64,000 nt of DNA from Yinghuangia sp045039925 (lineage in GTDB: Bacteria; Actinomycetota; Actinomycetes; Streptomycetales; Streptomycetaceae), in the NCBI GenBank assembly GCA_045039925.1, contig CP108400.1, forward strand, positions 5,642,001-5,706,000. The letters are read 5' to 3'. The translations under genes were made by a program, and so were the position numbers. This document shows positions 1 through 6,598 of this stretch, in pieces (the first letter of the stretch is position 1; each line of letters opens with the position of its first letter). The notes below the pieces were generated by a model that saw nothing but the letters and a program-made list of their open reading frames with translations, was not told where the DNA came from and did not search any database.

Positions 1-616
1 CCTCCAGGAGGCCCCACAGCAGCGGCACGGGGTCCGGGCCGGCGTCCTGCCACTGCAACGAGAACGACGCGTGGGGCCGGGCGAACATCGCCGAGGCTAT
101 GCGGGCCAGCTTCGGCCCGAGGTCCCGGGACTGCTCCGCGATGGCCGGGCGCCGTTGCTCGGCGATCCTGGTCAGCCACGCGGCGGAGAGCCGCGGCAGG
201 TCGTACCCGGCCGGGAGTTCGGCCATCGGCGCCTCGATGTCCTGCCAACCGGAAGCCAGCGCCAACGCGACGAAGGGCCCGAGGACGTCGCCGCCCGATC
301 CGCCCCGGGAGTCGAGCACCACGTGCGCGTCGTTCCCGGCGCGGTTCTGTGCGTGCAACGAGTACTCCCGGAGCACCAGGGCGCGTCCGGCCTTGGTGCT
401 GACCCAGCACAGGCTGTTCCGCCGACCGGGCTGCTTGGTGACCCGCATGGACACGTACGAGTCCAACGAGGCGGCGACAGTGGGGAGTTCGTCCCTGCTC
501 AGCGAGGTCGCGACCGCGGCCAGGCCGCGCACCCCGGTCAGCCCTCCGTTCTGGTCCCAGCGGAACACGATCCGGTGCAGGAGTACGTCCTCGTCTCCTT
601 CGGGCGCCGTGTCCAT
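1..616 (-). CDS. GTPase-associated protein 1 (GAP1)-like, C-terminus cut by window edge
   Basis: Reading the minus strand from ATG at 616 gives an open frame to base 1, about 205 residues of a longer protein. It starts one base after the GTPase stop codon, so it is the last visible gene of the operon. The N-terminus carries 'HRIVFRWDQNGGLTGVRG' and later 'NDAHVVLD' and 'PVPLLWGLLE'. These align in order with segments of the ORF at 1991-3103 (YRWD..GLLGRRG, NNAQVVI, PAALFWGLY), so the two are paralogues. From memory of the families this is the GTPase-associated protein 1 type found next to TRAFAC GTPases in actinobacteria. Its biochemical role is not established, and a regulatory or effector role with the neighbouring GTPase is inferred from context. 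There is no signal peptide or membrane segment in the visible part. Confidence 0.72.
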   Translation of the reverse strand, partial: MDTAPEGDEDVLLHRIVFRWDQNGGLTGVRGLAAVATSLSRDELPTVAASLDSYVSMRVTKQPGRRNSLCWVSTKAGRALVLREYSLHAQNRAGNDAHVVLDSRGGSGGDVLGPFVALALASGWQDIEAPMAELPAGYDLPRLSAAWLTRIAEQRRPAIAEQSRDLGPKLARIASAMFARPHASFSLQWQDAGPDPVPLLWGLLE

Positions 617-617
617 G

Positions 618-2234
618 TCACACCCCGATCAGGTCGGCTCCGGGCACTTCGAGCAGCTTGCACATGGCCAGGAGGCTCACCAGCGGATCCAGTACGCGCC
701 GCGGCCGGATGCCGCCGGGGAACTCCCCGTTGCGCTCCGCCATTCCGGTGGCCGAGACGAAGTGCCCGGTGCAGCGCCGGTGTTCCTCGAACGGGCGGAG
801 CCACGGGCGGGCGCCGTGCGCGTGCAGGAACGCGTAGACGTCGGCGGCTTCGGCCTCGGACCGCGCCGGGTCGAGCCGGTCGGGGGGTGTCGTGCCCGCC
901 GCCAGCCAGGCGTCCACCGGGGTCTCGAACCGGATCAGGTCGGACTTGGTGACCACCACGGCGGCGGGCTGGGGCAGGTACGCTCCGGCCCGTTCCAGGC
1001 GGTCGAGCACCACGGCGTACGTCCGGTCGAGTCCGTGCGCACCGTCCGCGGCGGCGTGCAGCGCGAGGTCGTGGAGGATGGGCAGGTCGACCGCGGTCAC
1101 CGGATCGACGACGTACAGGAACGCGTCGGCGGCGGCGAGGAACTGCACTTCCCGTCCGCCGCGGGCCAGTTCCTCGCCGCTCACGTCGAAGAACGCGACC
1201 GGGCGGCTGCGTCCCCCGCCGTAGTGCATCAGCAACGCGTCGGCGAACGCGATGAGTTCGCCGTTCGACTGATTGGTCCGCTCCAGGGACTCGCCGCGTT
1301 GCAGCGGCACCACCATCTCCTGGCTGTAGCGCTGGTGCCAGGCCGTGTCGACGGCGGTGCACGTGATCCCGTAGTCGACCAGCCCGTTGCGCTCGATCTC
1401 GCCGATCATGGCGGCCAGCAGGTGCGACTTGCCGGCCAGTCCGGCCCCGACCAGGGCCACCACGAGCGGGGGTTCGTGGATCAGGTACTTCGTGGGGAGG
1501 TAGTGGACGCGGGCTTCGTCGCCCGTCGGATTCGGGCAGCGTACGAACGTGCCTTGCAGGCGCTCGTGGTACTTGACCCCTTCGGTGATGTGCGAGAGGT
1601 CGACGCGCTCGTACTCGTTCTGGGCGTTGCGGCCGTAGAGGTCGTCGAGACTCGCGAAGCGCACCAGGTCCAGGCAGTAGGGGCACCGGACTTGGATCTC
1701 GCCGTCGGACGTCCCGACGGTCGGGCGACGGAGCCCGCCGCGAACGGACGCGCCACCGATGGTCACAGGTCTCTCCCTCTCGAACGGGGGTTCCTCGTCC
1801 GCGGCCGGCCCGGGCACTGCGACGGCGGGAATTGCCGAGGACGGGTTCGCGACGGCCGGGTTCGCGGCGGGCGGATGCGCGACGGCCGGATGCGCGACCG
1901 CCGGGTCCGGGACCTCCGCGGGCCTCAAGACGTACGGGTCCGCGGCCGCTTCGGCTCTCACGACGTATCGGCCCGGGGCCTCGCCGGGCCTCAGGACGTA
2001 ACGGTCCGGCGCTTCCCGGGGGCGCCGCGCAGGCGGATCCGGGGCGGCGGACTCCGGGGCCATGTCCGGCTCCGGGGCGCCGATGCGGAACACCTGCGTG
2101 CTCCAGTCGTCGCTGCGTGCGATGGGGCGCCTGTCGGTACCGCGGCTCCCGTCGGCACCGCCACGCCCACCGGTACCGCCGCCCCGGTCGACCACGTGCA
2201 GCCGGCGGCCGAGTTCGTCGAGCCGGTCCGGCAT
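618..2234 (-). CDS. zinc-ribbon TRAFAC-type GTPase of the GAP1/tubulin-like operon
   Basis: 538 residues. Residues 1-50 form a short N-terminal segment. Residues 60-150 are a Pro/Ala-rich linker with repeated 'RYVLRP' and 'PAVAHP' units. A CPYC zinc-knuckle-like pair sits at 184-187 with another Cys at 233. The GTPase domain shows G1 GAGLAGKS (263-270), G3 DVSG (350-353), G4 TKSD (429-432) and G5 SAT (494-496), a complete guanine-specific motif set. The ATG at 2234 has AGGGGA about ten bases upstream. However, the open frame continues upstream of it, and the preceding ORF overlaps by 244 bases, so the true N-terminus is uncertain (see findings). It lies between two GAP1-like genes and is likely the molecular switch of the system, cytoplasmic, with GAP1-like proteins as partners. 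Confidence 0.82.
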   Translation of the reverse strand: MPDRLDELGRRLHVVDRGGGTGGRGGADGSRGTDRRPIARSDDWSTQVFRIGAPEPDMAPESAAPDPPARRPREAPDRYVLRPGEAPGRYVVRAEAAADPYVLRPAEVPDPAVAHPAVAHPPAANPAVANPSSAIPAVAVPGPAADEEPPFERERPVTIGGASVRGGLRRPTVGTSDGEIQVRCPYCLDLVRFASLDDLYGRNAQNEYERVDLSHITEGVKYHERLQGTFVRCPNPTGDEARVHYLPTKYLIHEPPLVVALVGAGLAGKSHLLAAMIGEIERNGLVDYGITCTAVDTAWHQRYSQEMVVPLQRGESLERTNQSNGELIAFADALLMHYGGGRSRPVAFFDVSGEELARGGREVQFLAAADAFLYVVDPVTAVDLPILHDLALHAAADGAHGLDRTYAVVLDRLERAGAYLPQPAAVVVTKSDLIRFETPVDAWLAAGTTPPDRLDPARSEAEAADVYAFLHAHGARPWLRPFEEHRRCTGHFVSATGMAERNGEFPGGIRPRRVLDPLVSLLAMCKLLEVPGADLIGV

Positions 2235-3103
2235 CGGGATTTCGTCCCCTGTACGGGGGCTCGCAGCAGCCGCTCCACCCGCTGCCAGCCGTGGTCGCGG
2301 TAGTACCGCACCAACGCCCCGGCGAGTTCCGCGGGGAAGTCACGGACGGCGGCGGACGGAAGCCGGGTGCGCCCGGCCACCACGGGCCGCGCGGCCGACG
2401 GCGACAGGGCGACGAAGCGCGGCGTGCCGCCGGACGTGTCCTCGCTCTCGAAGGTCGAGAACGTCCAGGGGCCGGGCACCAGACGCCCGGTGAGGTGGTA
2501 GAGCCCCCAGAACAGCGCCGCCGGGTCGCCGCTCCTGACCGAGCCGGGCCCGGCCAGGACCGTGGACACGGCTTCGCGGGGCTGCCGCAGGACCTGGGCC
2601 ACCATCGGCTCCAGGAGGTGGTCCAGACGCCTTGCGCGGCGGTGCAGTTCGGGGGCGACACGGTCGACCGCGGCGAAGATCCGGGCCGGCTCCAACGGCG
2701 GCAGTGCGGTTCCGGTCCGGACCCGCTGCGCGTCCACGTACCCGGGTGCGCCGTCGCCCAGCACACACCACGCCAGAGCTTGGGCGGCGCTGATCCCGCC
2801 GTGCGGGATGATGACGACCTGGGCGTTGTTCGGCGGCCGGCTGCGGTGCACCTGCGGTCCGAAGCCCCGTCGGATCAGGGCCGTCGCCGGTCCGCCCGCG
2901 ACCCAGGCGTAACTCTCCGCGGGACAGGCGCTGTCCTGGTGGTCGACCACGACCCGTTCGCCGATGCGGGATTGCCAGTCGGCCACATCGCCGCGCGGCA
3001 TGCTCGACGCGACCGGCACGACGCCCCGGCGGCCCAGCAGTCCGTCGGAGTCCCACCGGTACGCCATCTGCGGGTACCCCCGCCTGTCAGCTGTCCCAGT
3101 CAC
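1991..3103 (-). CDS. GAP1-like paralogue upstream of the GTPase; reading frame runs into the GTPase gene
   Basis: 370-residue ORF from GTG at 3103 with AAGGA six bases upstream; the GTG overlaps the stop of the micro-ORF (GTGA). Residues 1 to about 286 look like a real protein. They share ordered motifs with the GAP1-like gene at 1-616 (YRWD, GRRG, NNAQVVI, LFWGLY followed by PWTFSTFE). Residues after about 286 lie in the 1991-2245 overlap and read as Arg/Ser/Thr/Pro-rich shadow sequence, while the GTPase frame there reads sensibly. The natural product is therefore either a roughly 290-residue protein whose stop was lost, or part of a fusion with the GTPase made by a one-base slip at the C4/G4 run at 2246-2249. 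Function unknown; associated with the GTPase by context. Confidence 0.68.
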   Translation of the reverse strand: MTGTADRRGYPQMAYRWDSDGLLGRRGVVPVASSMPRGDVADWQSRIGERVVVDHQDSACPAESYAWVAGGPATALIRRGFGPQVHRSRPPNNAQVVIIPHGGISAAQALAWCVLGDGAPGYVDAQRVRTGTALPPLEPARIFAAVDRVAPELHRRARRLDHLLEPMVAQVLRQPREAVSTVLAGPGSVRSGDPAALFWGLYHLTGRLVPGPWTFSTFESEDTSGGTPRFVALSPSAARPVVAGRTRLPSAAVRDFPAELAGALVRYYRDHGWQRVERLLRAPVQGTKSRCRTGSTNSAAGCTWSTGAAVPVGVAVPTGAAVPTGAPSHAATTGARRCSASAPRSRTWPRSPPPRIRLRGAPGKRRTVTS

Positions 3104-3216
3104 GATCGTTCCTTCGCGTCCCTCGGCGTGTCCCTCGCGTCGTCCCTCGCGTCGTCCGTCTCGCCGTCCCTTGCGTTGTCCGTCGCGTCGTCCGTCGTGT
3201 CGTCCCTCGCGGTCAT
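3100..3216 (-). CDS. 38-residue Asp/Arg/Thr-rich micro-ORF, start and stop both overlap neighbours
   Basis: ATG at 3216 overlaps the pseudokinase stop as ATGA, and its TGA at 3102-3100 overlaps the GTG start of the GAP1-like gene as GTGA. The predicted peptide begins MTARDDTTDD and is built of degenerate ARDD / TDDA units, ending DAKERS. It has no Cys, no aromatic residues and no hydrophobic stretch. The DNA is an imperfect repeat of about nine to twelve bases (GACGACGCGAGG-like), so slippage expansion is a possible origin. If the ORF were not translated, the gap would be an odd 109-base break in an otherwise fully overlapping operon. Translation is inferred from the double overlap and the uninterrupted frame. 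It may be a real charged peptide or simply a ribosome bridge between flanking genes. Confidence 0.5.
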   Translation of the reverse strand: MTARDDTTDDATDNARDGETDDARDDARDTPRDAKERS

Positions 3217-4175
3217 GGGCGTGCGTCGGGTCCGCCCGACGGATGTGTCCGCGGTCTCGGAGGCGAGCCGGAGACGTTCGTGTTGCGCTTGCGTTCCATG
3301 ACGCTGCGGAAGCGCTCGTGCCCGGCGGTGAGGGGGTTGTACGCGTCGAGGCCGCCCGTCCACGGATCGGGCGCGCCCAGGGCGTTGAGGATCTGCATCG
3401 GCCCCGGGCGCTGCGCGGGGTCGGGGTGGAAGGCGGCCGCGGGCAGTGCGTGGAGGTGTGCGTGCAACGACAGGTTCGCCGGGGGCCCGCCCGCCCGGAT
3501 CGGAGCCGCGGTCACCGCGTTGTAGGCCACTTGCGCGGCGCTGAAGAGATCGTCGCGGAGTTCCGCCGGGCCGGGTGCGCGCAGCGGTCCGGGGGCGGCC
3601 CACTGGCGGTCCGGGGGCGGCAGCCGCTGCTCACCGGCGAGTCGGCCCGACGCGAAGTCGGTGATCTGGACGCGGGATGCGCTCGGATCCCAGCACACCG
3701 TCTCCGGGGAGAGCCCGCCGTGCACGACCCAGGCGCACTCCAACAGGCGGGCCGCACTGAAGAGTTCGACGAGGAAGCGGTGGCGTTCCTCGGCGGTCAT
3801 GCGCCCGATCCGCGCGGACACCGGCGGCGCCGCCGGTGGTTCGGCCAACAGGAAGGGCTCGGACACGTCGAAGTCGAAGCCGACCAGGCGGACGAAGGCA
3901 TGCGGATACTCCTGGTGCGCGAACACCCGGATCAGCCGCAGCAGGACGCGGATCTCGGCCTCCAGCAGGGACAGCGCCTTGGCCGCCCCGCGAGGCTGCA
4001 GCCCGACGAGCCGCTTCTGGAGTACGACGGACCCGTCGCCGCAGCGCAGTTCGCGCACCTGGAACGCCGAACCGGGCGACTGGCGTTCGGAGACCGGTCG
4101 GACCGGCCACTTGGCCCGTTCGCCCTCCGGAGTGTGGAACTCCAGCGCCTCCCCGCCCTCGGGCACACCCGTCAC
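3213..4175 (-). CDS. protein kinase-like protein, predicted pseudokinase
   Basis: 320 residues from GTG at 4175 with AAGGGGGG upstream; the GTG overlaps the stop of the membrane-protein gene (GTGA). The fold is kinase-like: a candidate ATP lysine in 'VVLQKRL' (Lys54), a catalytic-loop region HGGLSPET (152-159) where kinases have HRDLKPEN, and 'ITDFASG' (171-177) where kinases have DFG. It also has a helix-IX-like 'DDLFSAAQVAYNAV' and a final 'PDPAQRPGP' segment typical of subdomain XI. The catalytic Asp, Lys and Asn of the HRD loop are replaced by Gly, Ser and Thr, so phosphotransfer is unlikely although nucleotide binding is possible. There is no membrane segment. It probably acts as a scaffold or allosteric partner within the operon's complex. 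Confidence 0.75.
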   Translation of the reverse strand: MTGVPEGGEALEFHTPEGERAKWPVRPVSERQSPGSAFQVRELRCGDGSVVLQKRLVGLQPRGAAKALSLLEAEIRVLLRLIRVFAHQEYPHAFVRLVGFDFDVSEPFLLAEPPAAPPVSARIGRMTAEERHRFLVELFSAARLLECAWVVHGGLSPETVCWDPSASRVQITDFASGRLAGEQRLPPPDRQWAAPGPLRAPGPAELRDDLFSAAQVAYNAVTAAPIRAGGPPANLSLHAHLHALPAAAFHPDPAQRPGPMQILNALGAPDPWTGGLDAYNPLTAGHERFRSVMERKRNTNVSGSPPRPRTHPSGGPDARP

Positions 4176-6598
4176 GGAAGCCCCCCTTCGTCGTGGTCCG
4201 GACCGCCACCGCCCCAGACGAGGGTGTCGTCCACCGCACCGGGAGGCAGGGGGACGAGCCGCACGACGCCCGCCGAGCGGCCTCCGGCGACCCAGACGAA
4301 CTCGTGGGCACGGTCGTCCGCATGGCGTTCCCGCAGCACCCGCTGTACGGCGGGCTGGCTCGCCCGAGGCGCGAAGCGCACCGCGACCGCGGCGTGGGCC
4401 CCCGCGTCCAGGAGCACCAACTGGTCGGCGGCACACAGTTGCAGCATCGGACGGTCCAGCGGCGCCGCGCACAGCTCGGCCATGTCGCCGGCCCCGACCC
4501 CGACGCCGACCCCGTCGCCGAGTTGCGGCCGCTCGCCGCGGTCCCGGACGAACGGCGGAGCCACGTGGACGCCGTGCAGCACCAGGTGTTCCCGATACGT
4601 GATCAGGTGGTCGGCCAGGTCGGCTCCGACGGCGATGACCGACGCCTCGGCCGGGTCGCGCTCCAACACCGGCCACACGCCTTCGAAGGCCACGTGCACG
4701 GCGTCGACCAGGTCGTGCCGCACCGTGTTGTGCAGGCTGTCGCCGGACGCCGGCCCGTCCGCCGCGGTCCTGGCCGCGCCCGGCCCCGCCTCGACGGCGG
4801 CCGCGTCCGTGTCGAGCACGTCGGCGGCCTCGTCCAGCAGGGCCGCGAGCACCGTGGCGCGGTCGCCCGCGCCGCGCCGGGCGGGGGCCAGTGCCCAGTC
4901 CTCCCAGACCGTCCGGTTGACCAGGGCCCACAGCCGGTCGACCGCGAGGACGGCGTCGTTCAGGCGGATCCGGTCGCGCCACTCCGCGACCCGGTGCGCC
5001 CAGTCGGTCCCCGGCGCGACGGCGAACAGCAGCAGCCCGAACAGCAGTGCCACCGGGCCGACTCCGGTGGGCGGGTCCCACACTTCCCGCAGGCCCCATG
5101 CCGCGCCCGCGCCGACGACCGCGCACCCGGCGGAGAGCAGGAGGAGCACGCCCCCACCGCCGCGGCGGACGGTCTCGGAGGCACGGCGGTCGGGGCGCCG
5201 CAGCACCACCGCGGCGACCCCGGCCACGGCGAGCAGGAGCGCCAGGGGCCCGGTGAGGAACGGACCGGGCCACAGGCCGCTCAGGAAGGCCCCGGCGACC
5301 AGCAGGGCCGCGGTGGCCGGGTACAGGCGGTGCAGCGGGAACGGCGGTGGTGCGGTGAGCCGTTGGGTCAGCGCCCTGGGGGCCGCGGCGTCGAGCTCCG
5401 CGGTTCGTCCCGGTCCGGAGCCAGGGGTCAGGCGGTGGCCCGCCTCGCGGATCCGGGCCGCCAGCGGGCGCAGCCCCTCGCCCGCCTTCAGGGCGTCCGC
5501 GACATGGGTGTTGAGCGCCTCGGCCACCACCGCGGCGTCGAAGGTGGCCGGTTCGGGGACGGCGACTCCGACGCTTTCCAGGTGCATGCGCACGTCGGGG
5601 GAGTCCGGGAACCCGGGGCGGCCGACGACCTGCTTCGCCCACTGCACGTAGTCGCCGAGCGCCGTGGCCGCGTTCCCGAGGTCGTCGAGCACGGCGGTAC
5701 GCGGCACCTTGGGCAGGTACAGCTCACGCGCCCCGCCCAGGACGGCCAGATGGCCCGAGGCCCGGTCGAGCGCCTGGCGGGTGCGGTGCGCGGCTCCGGC
5801 GAGGCGGCCCTGCGGATCGATGCTGTCGGGGATCCCGGGCGCCGCCGAGGAACCGGCCACAGGACTGCCCACAGGGCCACCAACGGGACCACCCACGGGA
5901 CCACCCACCGGGCCGCCCGCGGGGCCGGTCGCGGCGCTCATGGGCGTGCCCCTCATCAAGGCCACCAGCGGTTCCGGCCACGGGACTTCGAGGCCTCGCG
6001 CGTCCGCGGTGAGCCGCCGCTGCGCGCGGGCCCGGGCGCGCGCCAGGACGTCGTCCTGGACGGTGTGCGCGAGCAGCCGCAGCCCGGGCCCGGCGACCGC
6101 GCCCGGCAGCTCGCCCACCCGGGACATGACCTGGTCGTACAGCTCGCATTGGCTCAGGCTGTCCAACAGGCGCCGCAGCGAGTCGGCGCCGCGGTCGGGG
6201 CCGTCGAGCACCAGGCCCGCGGCGTGGCCCGGGGCCCACTCGGTGCCGTGCGGGTCACCGACCCACAGAGTCGCGGTGCCGACGCCGGTGAGCTGCCCCG
6301 GGCGGCGCAGGACCACCGCGCTCGTGAGCGGGGGCCCGACCGCCACGCACATCAGCTTGACGTGACGTCCCGTCAGCATGCGTTCGTACGCGGGCCGGTG
6401 CTGCACCATGGTGGCGACGTCGTCGACCACGAGGATGCGGTCGGCGTCGACCGATGTCGTGTCCGCCGGTACGCGCTCCCGGACATACCGCTTCTGGACC
6501 TCGATGAAGCTCGCGGCCGCCATGACCGATTCGTACTCCTCCCGGAGGTCGATGCGGACGACGACGGGGCGCGGCGCGTGGGAGCCGTCCGCGGTCAC
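4172..6598 (-). CDS. large four-helix membrane protein of the tubulin-like/GTPase operon
   Basis: 808 residues from GTG at 6598, which overlaps the tubulin-like stop codon (GTGA). Residues 8-215 form a soluble domain with a conserved look ('RIDLREEYESVM', 'ILVVDDVATMVQ'). Residues 228-247 are a GGPV tetrapeptide repeat encoded by 12-base tandem repeats. Four hydrophobic segments lie near 425-445, 447-467, 482-502 and 511-530. Residues 531-808 are soluble and rich in acidic residues, and the protein ends with 'WGGGGPDHDEGGLP'. No family was recognised. In this operon it is the best candidate for the inner-membrane platform that would join the vWA protein outside to the cytoplasmic tubulin-like, pseudokinase and GTPase proteins. 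That role is an inference from order and topology only. Confidence 0.7.
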   Translation of the reverse strand: MTADGSHAPRPVVVRIDLREEYESVMAAASFIEVQKRYVRERVPADTTSVDADRILVVDDVATMVQHRPAYERMLTGRHVKLMCVAVGPPLTSAVVLRRPGQLTGVGTATLWVGDPHGTEWAPGHAAGLVLDGPDRGADSLRRLLDSLSQCELYDQVMSRVGELPGAVAGPGLRLLAHTVQDDVLARARARAQRRLTADARGLEVPWPEPLVALMRGTPMSAATGPAGGPVGGPVGGPVGGPVGSPVAGSSAAPGIPDSIDPQGRLAGAAHRTRQALDRASGHLAVLGGARELYLPKVPRTAVLDDLGNAATALGDYVQWAKQVVGRPGFPDSPDVRMHLESVGVAVPEPATFDAAVVAEALNTHVADALKAGEGLRPLAARIREAGHRLTPGSGPGRTAELDAAAPRALTQRLTAPPPFPLHRLYPATAALLVAGAFLSGLWPGPFLTGPLALLLAVAGVAAVVLRRPDRRASETVRRGGGGVLLLLSAGCAVVGAGAAWGLREVWDPPTGVGPVALLFGLLLFAVAPGTDWAHRVAEWRDRIRLNDAVLAVDRLWALVNRTVWEDWALAPARRGAGDRATVLAALLDEAADVLDTDAAAVEAGPGAARTAADGPASGDSLHNTVRHDLVDAVHVAFEGVWPVLERDPAEASVIAVGADLADHLITYREHLVLHGVHVAPPFVRDRGERPQLGDGVGVGVGAGDMAELCAAPLDRPMLQLCAADQLVLLDAGAHAAVAVRFAPRASQPAVQRVLRERHADDRAHEFVWVAGGRSAGVVRLVPLPPGAVDDTLVWGGGGPDHDEGGLP

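Noticed and set aside
99..2303. Long plus-strand open frame opposite the GTPase and GAP1-like genes
   Set aside because: Arg/His/Pro-rich composition, no family motif, and the opposite strand carries complete GTPase motifs and operon overlaps.
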